A DNA stretch of 64,000 nt from Triticum aestivum (Eukaryota; Streptophyta; Magnoliopsida; Poales; Poaceae), in contig NC_057808.1 of NCBI RefSeq assembly GCF_018294505.1, positions 351,671,494-351,735,493 on the forward strand, given 5' to 3'. Under the pieces are notes generated by a model. The model ran no database searches. It worked only from the letters and a program-made list of their open reading frames with translations, and had not been told where the DNA came from. The first letter of the stretch is position 1; the number at the start of each line of letters is the position of its first letter. Below, one piece after another: positions 1 through 11,858 of this stretch. The position numbers and the translations under genes are program-made.

Positions 1-2690
1 CCAGTGCATATAAATTGGTTGAAAAATGAAATATGTGTCCTTGGGTGCATGCTTAGGCCCCATGCAAGAAATGGGAATGAATTTCAAACACTAGGGCACC
101 GTTGATTGCCGGCAAAACATTCAGATGCCTGGTTTTTAAATTCTAGTAAATCAAAAACTCGTCTGAAATTCATGAAACTTGGAATGCTATCATGGAGCGC
201 CATCGAGATGCCGTGGTAAAAATTTTGTCCCATTTGGGGCAGGTTTGGGTATATGCTTCTCACAAACCGGAGCTTCTCACAACAAGCATGATGGTTTTCG
301 GTGGGGAATGTCCCACCTTTGGGGACGAAATGATATCCATTGCCTCTTATTGCTTTCAAATTTATTTCTCATGTCAACATAGAACAACAGGAGTGTTGTG
401 TGAATTTTTGTGATTTTTCAGGGTTCGTTTGGACATCTTTATGCATTAACTGAGTTTTCAATGCATTTATGTGCATAATTCAAATTTGAACTACATGCAC
501 ATGCTCCAATGCATATAAATTGGTTGAAAAATCAAATCTGTGTCCTTTGGTGCATGCTTAGGTCCCATGCAAGAAATGGGAATGAATTTCAAACACCAGG
601 GCACCGTTGATTGCCGGCAAAACATTGAGATGCCTGGCTTTTAAATTCTAGTAAATCCAAAACTCGTCTGAAATTCATGAAACTTGGCATGCTATCATGG
701 AGCGGCATCAACATGCCGTGGTAAAAATTTTGTCCCATTTGGGGCAGGTTTGGGTATATGCTTCTCACAAACCGGAGCTTCTCACAACAAGCATGATGGT
801 TTTCAGTAGGGAACGTCCCACCTTTGGGGACGAAACGATATCCATTGCCTCTTATTGCTTTCAAATTTTTCTCGTGTCAACATAGAACAACAGGAGTGTT
901 GTGTGAATTTTTGTGATTTTTCGGGGTTCGTTTGGACATCTTTATGCATTAAATGAGTTTTCAATGCATTTATGTGCATAATTCAAATTTGAACTACATG
1001 CACATGCTCCAGTGCATATAAATTGGTCGAAAAATCAAATCTATGTCCTTGGGTGCATGCTTAGGTCCCATGCAAAAATGGGAACGAATTTCAAACACTA
1101 GGGCACCATTGATTGCCGGCAAAACATTGAGATGCCTGGTTTTTAAATTTTAGTAAATCCAAAACTCGTCTGAAATTCATGAAACTTGGCATGCTATCAT
1201 GGAGCAGCATCAAAATGCCGTGGTAAAAATTTTGTCCCATATGGGGAAGGTTGGGATATTATCTTCTCACAAACCGGAGCTTCTCATAACAAGCATGATG
1301 GTTTTCGGTAGGGAACGTCCCACCTTTGGGGACGAAATGATATCCATTGCCTCTTATTGCTTTCAAATTTTTTTCTCATGTCAACATAGAACAACAAGAG
1401 TGTTGTGTGAATTTTTGTGATTTTTCGGGGTTCGTTAGGACATTTTTTGCATTAACTGAGCTTTCAATGCATTTATGTGCATAATTCAAATTTGAACTAC
1501 ATGCACATCCTCTAGTGCATATAAATTAGTCAAAAAATCAAATCTGTGTCCTTTGGTGCATGCTTAGGTCCCATGAAAGAAATGGGAATGAATTTCAAAC
1601 ACCAATGCGCCGTTGATTGCCGGCAAAACATTGAGATGCCTGATTTTTAAATTCTAGTAAATCCAAAACTCGTCTGAAATTCATGAAACTTGGCATGCTA
1701 TCATGGAGCGGCGTCAACATGCCGGGGTACAAATTTTGTCCCATTTGGGGCAGGTTTGGGTATATGCTTCTCACAAACTGGAGTTTCTCACAACAAGCAT
1801 GATGGTTTTCGGTAGGGAACGTCCCACCTTTGGGGACGAAACGATATCCATTGCCTCTTATTGCTTTCAATTTTTTTTCTCGTGTCAACATAGAACAACA
1901 GGAGTGTTGTGTGAATTTTTGTGATTTTTCCGGGTTTGTTTGGACATTTTTATGCATTAACTGAGTTTTCAATGCATTTATGTGCATAATTCAAATTTGA
2001 ACTACATGCACATGCTTCAGTGTATATAAATTGATCGAAAAATCAAATATGTGTCCTTGGGTGCATGCTTAGGTCCCATGCAAGAAATGGGAATGAATTT
2101 CAAACACCAGGGCACCGTTGATTGCCGGCAAACCATTGAGATGCCTGGTTTTCAAATTCTAGTAAATCCAAAACTCGTCTGAAATTCATGAAACTTGACA
2201 TGCTATCATGGAGCGGCATCAACATGCCGTGGTACAAATTTTATCCCATTTGGGGCAGGTTTGGGTATATGCTTCTCACAAACCGGAGCTTCTCACAACA
2301 AGCATGATGGTTTTCGGTAGGGAACATCCCACCTTTGGGGACGAAACGATATCCATTGCCTCTTATTGCTTTCAAATTTTTTTTCTCGTGTCAACATAGA
2401 ACAACAGGAGTGTTGTGTGAATTTTTGTGATTTTTCAGGGTTTGTTTGGACATTTATGCATTAAGTGAGTTTTCAATGCATTTATGTGCATAATTCAAAT
2501 TTGAACTACATGCACATGCTCTAGTGCATATAAATTGGTTGAAAAATCAAATTTGCGTCCTTGGGTGCATGGTTAGGTCCCATGCAAGAAATGGGAATGA
2601 ATTTCAAACACCAGGGCACCGTTGATTGCCGGTAAAACATTGAGATTCCTGGTTTTTAAATTCTAGTAAATCCAAAATTCTGTTAACCAT
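1..2690 (+). repeat. Tandem satellite array A, ~504-bp unit
   Basis: Five full units and a partial sixth are arranged head to tail and run off the left edge. The anchor gcatataaatt (gtatataaatt in the fifth unit) recurs at 6, 511, 1014, 1517, 2022 and 2526, so the period is 503-505 bp. Units differ by scattered substitutions and 1-3 bp indels. Each unit keeps an open plus-strand frame of about 62-73 codons containing SHKPELLTTS or close variants, and several keep an antisense frame of about 91 codons. I regard these frames as non-coding unless conservation shows otherwise. The sixth unit breaks off near 2690, where CACTA-like sequence begins. I cannot assign a published satellite name. Confidence 0.92.
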
Positions 2691-4020
2691 TCACATGACG
2701 CCATGTGTCCTGGTTTTAATGGGTGTAGGAGGTGTCGTGCGGAAAACTGCTTGACCTTGACTTAACGGGAGGCGTGCGACCGCTGTCCGGTGCGCAGGAT
2801 GACCAAGAGGCGTGCAAGCTGTCCTCGAGTGCGCAGGCTCACCGGGAAGCGTGTGAGCTATACGCTACGCAGGCTCACTAGGAAGCGAGCCCTTTGACTT
2901 CCATGGCCGCCCGCCTTGCTCGCATCCTCTGCATTAATGGCGCCCAAGCCGCAGTTTAATTCGCTTTTTAAATATAAAACACTCATCGCAAACATTTTAG
3001 TTAGAACACCCGTATGCAAACCGACAGCTTCCCCAGGAAGACAAGAGAAAATGTGCCGAGCAGGATTTTCTGCAGCTCTTGATTGCAAACGTTTTAGATA
3101 GAACACCCGTATGCAAAGTGAGAGCAGCACAGGATTTGTGCATCCCTTCAACGCAAACGGTTGTTTTGGATGACCCGTGTGCAACCACATACAAACAATT
3201 TGGTAAGATTTGTCAATCCTTGTAACACTGCGATTTGTCAAAAGATGAAGGGAGAGAGCAATAAGGACAAGAACGCCTAGCACAGTGTGTGGCATAAGAG
3301 ACTGGATGAACAACATGTCAAGTACGCGGCCATGGACGCGTACACAAGCTACGAGATGTACAGGCGGATCCTTGACATGAGGAACTGTCATCTTCCTGAC
3401 AAAGACGAGGGATCGAGCCACATAGCAGTGGCGGGAGCGTCACAAGAAGCAGATGACTAGACGATCGTTTCTCCTACTTTAGAATGCATGCAATTGTTTA
3501 TTGAGGTGTGTGCGAATGATCTGTATAGTCACTTATGTAATTGAATGTTTATTTCAATTTTATATATATATACATGTTATTCTACTGTAGACAGAGCAAT
3601 TCAGACGGCTTATTAGTAGCAATCGTCTGTGTTATTATTGGTCTTCGCACACATTTCAGATTACAGACCTGTTTGCCGCGTATCACAAACATCTTGTTCA
3701 GTTGAACCGTTTCTTTTGTGTTTCCTAATCACAAATAGTTCATCCGAGTGAACTGTATGATGTACGTCGCACACGCCTTCATCTGGCTACCCGTTTCTTT
3801 TGTGCCTCCTCATCCCAAACAGTTAATTGAGCTGAACCGTATGCCCTGCATCACACACGCAACTAAATTCTGAACCGTGTTTCATGCATCTGTCATCTCA
3901 AACGTTTTGCACCTTTTTTGACGGGTTTTTTCCACCACCGTTTGCGATTATGGCATCGCACACAGTTTCGTCGAAGGGTCTTTGATCGTAGTGCCGCGTT
4001 TGGACCATCCTGCAGTAGTG
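2691..4020 (+). mobile_element. CACTA-type DNA transposon fragment, right end
   Basis: The right end reads CCTGCAGTAGTG at 4009-4020, the complement of a CACTAC-type CACTA terminus, and the sequence changes abruptly to satellite at 4021. The last ~850 bp hold repeated short motifs around gaaccgtttctttgtg and cacaaacg, typical of CACTA subterminal repeats. At 2770-2890 there are imperfect ~42-bp repeats ending in ggaagcg. No left CACTA terminus was found near 2690, so this is a truncated copy or its left end has decayed. The only coding relic is the exonuclease fragment at 3245-3460. The family is not assigned. Confidence 0.7.
3245..3460 (+). pseudogene. Captured C-terminal piece of a 3'-5' exonuclease (RNase D/WRN-like) domain
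   Basis: Frame 3245-3460 begins with ATG, has one internal TAG (3278-3280) and then reads open to TAG at 3458. The stretch HVKYAAMDAYTSYEMYRRI (about 3311-3367) matches the last conserved motif of DEDD-family 3'-5' exonucleases, in which a Tyr four residues before an Asp (YAAMD) supports catalysis. The exonuclease I to II motifs are absent, so no active nuclease is possible from this piece. It lies inside the CACTA-type fragment, which suggests gene-fragment capture or decay of an element-borne gene. Domain identity is inferred from the motif alone; the internal stop and missing N-terminus make it a relic. Confidence 0.65.
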
Positions 4021-5280
4021 ATGTGTCCATGTCGTGAGACAAATATGTTTGAAAATTCCTTCTAATTTACTGCACATGGAATTAACTCGCACATAAGTAC
4101 ACAAATATGATTTTTCAAACCATTATGGTTAGGTGTTGCATGTAGATGTAGTTCAAATCTGAATTACGGTCATTAAATGGCTATAAAATCACTTAAATTT
4201 CTTTAAAAGGTCAAATGACCCCTAGAATTTTCCAAAATTTCACATTACAGTTGGAGTAGTGCACGTTAAACATAGAAAAAAATTGAAGGCCGTAAGATGA
4301 AGCTATCTCCCGTTCGTCATCAAACATGCATTGGTCCCCCTCGGAACCATGAGCCTTCTAGTGAGTTGCTCCGGTTTGTGAGGGGTGTGTGTCCAAACTT
4401 TCGTCAAACATGCCAATTTTTTTACCACATCATCTTGGTGGAATGACATTACATCAACCAAGGTTTCATGTGTTTCGGATATTTTTTTAATTTTTTGGAA
4501 TTTAAATGCCATGGCACTCCATGCATACATATGCATGTGTCCATGTCGTGAGACAAATATGTTTGAAAATTCCTTCTAATTTAGTGCACATGGAATTAAC
4601 TCGCACACAAGTACACAAATATGGTTTTTCAAACCGTTATGGTTAGCTGTTGCAGTAGATATAGTTCAAATTTGAATTATGGTCATTAAATGGCTAGAAA
4701 ATCACTTAAATGTCTTCGAAAGGTTAAATGACCCCTAAAATTTTCCAAATTTTCACATGACAGTTGTATTAGTGCACGTTACACGTAGAAAAAAATTTGA
4801 ACGCTGTAAGAGGAAGCTATGTCCGTCATCAAACATGCATTGTTCCCTCTCGGAACCACGAGCCTTCTAGTGGGTTGCTCCGGTTTGTGAGGGGCGTGTG
4901 TCCAAACTTTCATCACACATGCCAAAAAATTTACCACATCCTCTTGGTGGCATGACATTACACCAACCAAGGTTTCATGTGTTTCTGATATTTTTTTAAT
5001 TTTTTGGAATTTAAATGCCATGGCAGTCCATGCTTAATTGTGTCATAGCCATTAGACCAATATATTTGAAAATTGCTTCCAAATTACTACACATGGAATT
5101 AAATCGCACACAAGTACACAAAATATGACTTTTCAAACCGTTATGGTTAGCTGTGCATATACATGTAGTTCAAATATCAATTGCGGTCATTAAATTGCTA
5201 GAAAATCACTTAAATGTCTTAAAAGCTCAAATGACCCCTGAAATTTTCCAAAATTTGACATGACAGTTTTATTAGTACAA
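4021..5280 (-). repeat. Tandem satellite array B, ~510-bp unit, inverted relative of array A
   Basis: About two and a half units start near 4036, 4550 and 5054 (anchor gagacaaatat or its variant). Read on the minus strand, the middle of each unit resembles array A: both contain ctcacaaaccggagc, a preceding tggtaaaa block and a following catgatgg or catgtttgatg block. The translated frames share SHKPE or PHKPEQ. Overall identity is low, so the two arrays are diverged paralogues in opposite orientation, not one array split by the CACTA fragment. The array fades near 5280. Confidence 0.8.
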
Positions 5281-5530
5281 CAAAATTTCTCGTACATTTA
5301 AAACACCATCCGTTGCCACTTTACTCCAAATTCGTCTTTCACAGCTAATAAAAAATATCTACAAAATCACACACAGTTGTTTTCTAGGAACCGTTTGCGA
5401 TGAAAATATCTGGGTCTATTTAAGTCCACTTCCTTAAGCTTCGCCGGCTCGTCTGCTCCAGTGCTGGCAACCCCCGAATCCACGAATCCGGATCCCCATT
5501 CCCGCACCCCCTTCTTGCAAAGATGATGCC

Positions 5531-6622
5531 ATGGAAACGCTTCGTGAAGGCCCGTACGATGGCCGCGTCCCCCCCCCCCCCCCGAGCGCCGCCGCCTGCG
5601 CCGAGAGCACCGCCGCTAGCGCCGAGAGCGCGGCCGCCTACGCTGAGAGTGCCACCGCATACGCATTGAGCACGAACGCTTCCGCCGAGAGGGCGTCTGC
5701 GGCAGCCAACAGGGCAGATGCAGCAGTCGAGATGGCTACAGCTGTTGCTGCGACGGCGGCTGCAAACGCCGAGAGCACTCGAGCTGCCGACTGTGTTGCC
5801 GATGTCGCCCTGGCCCGGGTCGAGGCCATCCACGCCAAGATCGAGGATGCACACACCAAGATATTTCAGGCCACCTCGGACTCCAGCATGCAACCCACTT
5901 CCGAAAAGGCGGTGGTGGCCATGGAGCACCTGCTTCCTCATGAGGTCACCGAGCGGGAGATGGAGATGCAGGAGGCGGCGGAGATCGAGGAGCGCCAGGA
6001 GGAGGAGTTGCGCGTGGCTGTTGCAGTTATATTTACCTTCCTCATAAAATGTTCAATTTGTTATTTATTGTACATTAGTAAGAACTTGTAGCGTTGTTGT
6101 TGTTAACTATAGCTTCTGATGTTCTAGAATTTGGTTGTTGTCTTAGTAGCAATTAATTCATTTGCACATTGATCTTTTTGAGAAGATATGTCATAATTAA
6201 CATGTTTCTTCAGTTTTTCAAAATAAGCATTGGTGATTTTCTATGTTGCTATAAACCCATTTCCCCTACAATTGTTACTGATCTAGTTTTAAATATTATA
6301 GGATGAACGGAAGTGTTCTTACTTGGAGTGGGTTGATCAAGAGTGGCCACAATCTTTGAAGATGTGCCTAGCGAAGCCCTGGAGCATGTATGAGGAAGAG
6401 AACAGACGTAGGCTTAGACAAACTGTTGTCAACGCTGAAGAATATTTGAAGATGCGGGATAAAAAGTGGAAGGTGAAGAATGAGCTCAGAGTTTTTAAAT
6501 CAGACTTTGCTAAGATGGTGTCGGCGAAGAAGGAGGCACTTTCCCAGTTGGCCCGTGCAAAACAGGTTCTTACTGAACTGAAAGCAGAGGTGGATAAGAC
6601 GAGCCTGGATGATCTTGATTAG
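5531..6622 (+). CDS. Two-exon CACTA-borne gene: Ala-rich repeat plus coiled coil, possible GRF-type C-terminal motif
   Basis: Exon 1 (5531-6013) and exon 2 (6302-6622) join in phase across an intron with GTGGCT donor and TTATAG acceptor, giving about 267 residues. The donor is my choice; GT at 6017 also keeps frame. Residues ~15-110 are an Ala-rich array of ~7-residue AES/AYAESA-like repeats. A Glu/Met/Gln-rich helix follows. Exon 2 reads CSYLEWVDQEWP, similar to the end of a GRF-type zinc finger, and then a Lys/Glu-rich coiled coil ending DDLD. Exon 1 contains a 16-C run (5570-5585), a likely frameshift hot spot. The gene sits just inside the CACTA subterminal repeats, the place of a TnpA-like DNA-binding protein; that role is inference. 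Confidence 0.6.
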
Positions 6623-7000
6623 GGAAACGAATATATTGTTCTAATATTGTTCTTATGAAGTTGAACTAGCTATATGTTGTACTATGCTGTTTTCATGTAG
6701 CTATCGTACTGTGATGTTATAATATATTTATGTGCCTGATATGAAATTGGCAAACAGCTATTCGATATGAAATGTGAATTTGCGTAATACTGGAATTATT
6801 AATTGTAAACTAATAAACCTGCTAAATGTTTCATGGAACTTTGCAAACGGTTCTAGCAGCAAAAGCGCATGTGATGGATAGCCCAATGCCACACAGTTTT
6901 CTTCATCAAATCTTGTGTGATGTAGTTGATAAAAGCAAACAGTTAACCAAGGCAGAGCGTGTGTGATAGTTACACCTTTCACAAATGAGCCTACACATAA

Positions 7001-7262
7001 AACTGTGTGGGATGTACATACGAACGGAAACGCTTTCCCTGGATTGACTGTGTGGGATGTACATAAGAACGGAAACATATTCCTTGGATTGACTGTGTGT
7101 GATATACATATGAACGGAAACGTTTTCCCTGGATTGACTGTGCGGGATGTACATAAGAATGGAAACGTATTCCTTGGATTGACTGTGTGTGATATACATA
7201 CCTACGGAAATGTTTTTCTAGGATTCACCGTGTGGGATGTACATACCTACGGAAATGATTGG
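7001..7262 (+). repeat. CACTA subterminal tandem repeats, six 45-bp units
   Basis: Units begin at 7001, 7046, 7091, 7136, 7181 and 7226. Each contains actgtgtgggatgtacata (variant gtgtgatatacata), then acggaaac and a ttccctggatt or ttccttggatt block. Two unit types roughly alternate. Because 45 is a multiple of three, open frames run through the array on both strands; I do not call them genes. By analogy with other CACTA elements these are likely transposase-accessory-protein binding sites. Confidence 0.85.
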
Positions 7263-7444
7263 GTTTCGATGCCTCGCTTCATCGCACACGAGCTCATATA
7301 GTGTCCCAGGAGGGCCTATCCCCGACGATTTCTGGGTCGTGTGGGAAGGACCCCCCCTATCGCCCACACTCACTTGGCGACGGTTCCAAATGCCGTCGCG
7401 GAAAGGGGTTAAAACCGTTTGTATAGCACCGATGCGTACCAGTG

Positions 7445-7781
7445 CTATATCGTCAATGAACGTTAAGCGTGCGGACCCTACGGGTTCGAGAACTATGTAG
7501 ACATGACCGAGACACCTCTCCGGTCAATAACCAATAGCGAAACCTGGATGCCCATATTGGCTCCTACATATTCTACGAAGATCTTTATCGGTCGAACCTT
7601 ATGAAAACATACGTAATTCCCTTTGTCCATCGGTATGTTACTTGTCCGAGATTCGATCGTCGGTATCTTCATACCTAGTTCTATCTCGTTACTGACAAGT
7701 ATCTTTACTCCTTTCGTAATACATCATCTTGCAACTAACACCTTAGTCACTTTGCTTGCAAGGCTTCTTATGATGTGTATT
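7445..7781 (-). mobile_element. Older copia LTR, left piece (interrupted)
   Basis: This segment matches the middle of the C1 LTR (compare 8666-9000), for example gaacgttaagcgtgcgg and tcgagaactatgtagacatg. It ends with the C1 target site GTATT at 7777-7781 and resumes at 33887. Its left end is cut by the CACTA terminus at 7444. It is the same LTR family as C1, so C1 inserted into an LTR of a relative. Confidence 0.88.
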
Positions 7782-9521
7782 TGTTGGGGAACATAGCATG
7801 CAATTTCAAAAAAATTCCTACGATCACGCAAGATCTATCTAGGAGATGCATAGCAACAAGAGGGGGAGAGTGTGTCCACGTACCCTCGTAGACCGAAAGC
7901 GTAAGCGTTAGTTTAACGCGGTTGATGTAGTCGAACGTCTTCGCAATCCAACCGATCAAGTACCGAACGTATGGCACCTCCGAGTTCAGCACATGTTCAG
8001 CTCGATGATGTCCCTCGAACTCTTGATCTAGCAAAGTGTCGAGGGAGAGTTTCGTCAGCATGACGGCATGGTGACGGTGATGGTGAAGTGATCCGTGCAG
8101 GGCTTCGCCTAAGCACTACGACAATATGACCGGAGAACTAAACGGTGGAGGGGGGCATCGCACACGGCTAAGAAACAATTCATGTGCTTTGGGGTGCCCC
8201 CTGCCCCCGTATATAAAGGAGGAGAGGGAGGAGGCCGGCCCTAGGGGGCGCGCCAAGTGGGGGGGGGGGAACCGACTTGGACTCCTAGTCCTAGTCGGCC
8301 CCCCTTCCTTCTTTCGGGGGGGAAAGGGGGGAGGAGAAGGAGAGGGAGAAGGAAAGGGGTGTCGCGCCCCCTCCCCTTGTCCAATTCAGACTACCCATGG
8401 GGGGCGCACCACCCATTATGGGCTGCCCTCTCTCTCCCCTATGGCCCATGTTGGCCCATTGCTTTTCCCGGGGGGTTCCGGTAACCTCCCGGTACTCCGA
8501 TAAATATCCGAAACGCTCCGGAACCATTCTGATGTCCGAATAATATCGTCCAATATATCAATCTTTACCTCTCAATCACTTCAAGACTCCTCGTCATGTC
8601 CGTGATCTCATCCGGGACTCCGAACAAACTTCGGTCACCAAAACACATAACTCATAATACAAATCATCATCGAACGTTAAGCATGCGGAACCTACGGGTT
8701 CGAGAACTATGTAGACATGACCGAGACATCTCTCCGGTCAATAACCAATAGCGGAACCTGGATTCTCATATTGGCTCCCACATATTCTACAAAGATCTTT
8801 ATCGGTCGAACCGTTATGACAACATACATTATTCCCTTTGTCATTGGTATGTTACTTGCCCGAGATTCGATCGTCAGTATCCACATACCTAGTTCAATCT
8901 CGTTACCGGCAAGTCTCTTTACTGGTTCCGTAATGCATCAGTCCGTAACTAACTCATTAGTCACATTGCTTGCAAGGCTTATCATGATGTGCATTATCGA
9001 GAGGGCCCAAAGATACCTCTCCGATAATCGGAGTGACAAATCCTAATCTCGATCTATGCCAACCCAACAAAACACCTTCGGAGATACCAGTAGAGCATCT
9101 TTATAATCACCCATTTACGTTGTGACGTTTGATAGAACACAAGGTATTCCTCCGGTATTCGGGAGTTGCATAATCTCACAGTCAAAGGAACATGTATAAG
9201 TCATGAAGAAAGCAATAGCAATAAAACTTAATGATCATTATGCTAAGCTAACGGATGGGTTTCGTCCATCACATCATTCCCCTAATGATGTGATCCCGTT
9301 CATCAAATGACAACACATGTCTATGGTTAGGAAACTTAATCGTCTTTGCTTAACGAGCTAGTCTAGTAGAGGCTTTACTAGGGACACTGTTTTGTCTATG
9401 TATCCACACTTGTATCAAGTTTCCGGTCAATACAAATCTAGCATGAATAATATATATTTATCATGATATAAGGAAATATAAATAACAACTTTATTATTGC
9501 CTCTAGGGCATATTTCCTTCG
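7782..9521 (-). repeat. C1 3' LTR
   Basis: On the plus strand it starts TGTTGGGGAACA and ends ATATTTCCTTCG; the last base differs from CA of the other LTR. Length is 1740 bp. It is about 125 bp longer than the partner LTR because the segment at about 8511-8630 is missing there. The purine-rich tract tgggagacc next to 9521 on the minus strand is the expected polypurine tract position. Confidence 0.92.
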
Positions 9522-9662
9522 GTCTCCCACTTGCACTGGAGTCAAAAATCTAGATTACATTGTAATGATTCTAACACCCATGGAGTCTTGGTGTTGATCA
9601 TGTTTTTCTCGTGGAAGAGGCTTAGTCAACGGGTCTGCCACATTCAGATCCGTATGTATTTT

Positions 9663-11858
9663 TCAAATATCTATGTCTCCCTCCTTGACTCGATCAGGGA
9701 TGGAGTTGAAGCGTCTCTTGATGTGTTTGGTTCTTTTGTGAAATCTGGGTTCCTTCACCAAAGCTATTGTTCCAGTATTGTCACAAAAGATTTTCATTGG
9801 ACCCGATGCACTAGGTATTACACCTAGATCCGATATGAACTCCTTCATCTAGTCTCCTTCATTCGCTGCTTTCGAAGCAGCTATGTACTCCGCTTCACAT
9901 GTAGATCCCGCCACGACGCTTTGCTTGGAACTGCACCAACTGACAGCTCCACCATTCAATATAAATCTGTATCCGGTTTGTGACTTGGAGTCATCCGGAT
10001 CAGTGTCAAAGCTAGCATCGACGTAACCATTTACAACGAGCTCTTTGTCACCTCCATGAACGAGAAACATATCCTTAGTCCTTTTCAAGTACTTCAGGAT
10101 GTTCTTGGACGTTGTCTAGTGATCCACTCATGGATTACTTTGGTACCTCCCTGCTATACTTATAGCAAGGCACATATCAGATCTGGTACACAGCATAGCA
10201 TACATGATAGAACCTATGGTTGAAGCATAGGTAATGACTTTCATTTTCTCTCTATCTTCTGAACTGGTCGGGCATTGAGTTTGACTCAACTTCACACCTT
10301 GTAACACAGGCAAGAACCCTTTCTTTGACTAATCCATTTTGAACTTCTTCAAAATCTTATCAAGGTATATGCTTTGTGAAAGTCCAATTAAGCGTCTTGA
10401 TCTATCTCCATAGATCTTGATGCCTAATATATAAGCAGCTTCACCGAGGTCTTTCATTGAAAAACTTATATTCAAGTATCCTTTTATGCTATCCATAAAT
10501 TCTATATCATTTCCAATCAACAATATGTCATCCACATATAATATTAGAAATGCTACAGAGCTCCCACTCACTTTCTTGTAAATACAGGCTTCTCGAAAAG
10601 TCTGTATAAAACCATATGCTTTGATCACCTCATCAAAGCGTATATTCCAACTCCGAGAGGCTTGCACACTTTATCAGCACCTTTTGGATCGACAAAACCT
10701 TCTGGTTGCATCATATACAACTCTTCTTTAAAATATCCATTAAGGAATGCAGTTTTGACATTGATTTGCCAGATTTCATAATCATAAGATGCGGCAATTG
10801 CTAACATGATTCGGACAGACTTAAGCATCACTACGGGTGAGACGGTCTCATCGTAGTCAACTCCTTGAACTTGTCGAAAAACTTTTGCGACAAGTCGAGC
10901 TTTGTAGACAGTAACATTACCATCAGCATTAGTCTTCTTCTTGAAGATCCATTTATTCTCTATGGCTTGCCGATCATCGGGCAAATCCACTAAAGTCCAT
11001 ACTTTGTTCTCATACATGGATCCCATCTCAGATTTCATGGACTCAAGCCATTTTGCAGAATCTGGGCTCATCATTGCTTCCTCATAGTTCGTAGGTTCAT
11101 CATGGTCTAGTACCATGACTTCCAGAACAGGATTACCGTACCACTCTGGTGTGGAACGTGCTCTGGTTGACCTACGAGGTTTGGTTGTAACTTGATCCGA
11201 AGTTTCATGATCATTATCATTAGCTAGCTCACTAATTGTTGTAGGCATCACTCGAACTGATTTCTATGATGAACTACTTTCCAATTAAAGAGAAGGTACA
11301 ATTACCTCATCAAATTCTACTTTCCTCCCACTCACTTCTTTCGAGAGAAACTCCTCTAGAAAAGATCCATTCTTAGCAACAAAGATTTTGCCTTCGGATC
11401 TGTGATAGAAGGTGTACCCAACAGTCTCTTTTGGGTATCCTATGAAGACACACTTCTCCGATTTGGGTTCGAGCTTATCAGGCTGAAGCTTTTTCACATA
11501 AGCATCGCAACCCCAAACTTTAAGAAACGGCAGCTTAGGTTTCTTGCCAAACCATAGTTCATACGGTGTCATCTCAACGGATTTAGATGGTGCCCTATTT
11601 AAAGTGAATGCATCTGTCTCTAATGCATAACCCCAAAACGATAGTGGTAAATCGGTAAGAGACATCGTAGATTGCACCATATCTAATAAAGTACAGTTAC
11701 GACGTTCGGACACCATTACGCTGTGGTGTTCCAGGTGGTGTGAGTTGTGAAACTATTCCACATTGTTTTAAATGAAGGCCAAACTCGTAACTCAATTATT
11801 CGCCTCCGCGATCAGATCGTAGAAACTTTATTTTCTTGTTACGATGATTCTCCACTTC
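9663..11858 (-). pseudogene. C1 pol, 3' half: end of integrase, RT and RNase H
   Basis: Read on the minus strand. 11858-11285 is the integrase core end, with RSDRGGE (second Asp) and then TPPGTPQRNGVSERRN (catalytic Glu), split by an in-frame stop right after RSDRGGE. It continues as the WGYALETDAF and PYELWFGKKP region. 11251-10128 is the RT: it begins with WLESMKSEMGSMYENKVW, holds TAFLNGYF, and is frameshifted near 10660 before LYVDDILLIGND, the YVDD catalytic box. 10088-9663 is the RNase H, with YVDASF, CEAEYIAAS and CDNTGTIAL carrying Asp, Glu and Asp; a TAG splits it at 9846-9848. The upstream end at 11858 is the G1 insertion point. Confidence 0.92.

Larger units (their letters stand above)
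5281..7444 (+). mobile_element. CACTA element, 3' portion with its own gene
   Basis: The right terminus at 7429-7444 reads CCGATGCGTACCAGTG, complement CACTGGTACGCATCGG, a CACTA-type end. Inside it are palindromic stretches built on cgacggttccaaatgccgtcg (7378-7399), then 45-bp subterminal repeats (7001-7262) and a two-exon gene (5531-6622). The right end lies within an old copia LTR, whose sequence resumes at 7445. No matching CACTGG left end is visible, so the 5' part is missing, deleted, or replaced by the satellite at 4021-5280. Some CACTA elements may carry internal satellite, so array B could belong to this element; that is a guess. Confidence 0.75.

Noticed and set aside
2858..3421. 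187-codon minus-strand frame over the CACTA fragment
   Set aside because: It is the shadow of the exonuclease-like plus-strand frame and has no recognisable motif.
6906..7301. Open frames on both strands through the 45-bp repeats
   Set aside because: The unit length is a multiple of three, so any open unit gives a long frame; no independent support.
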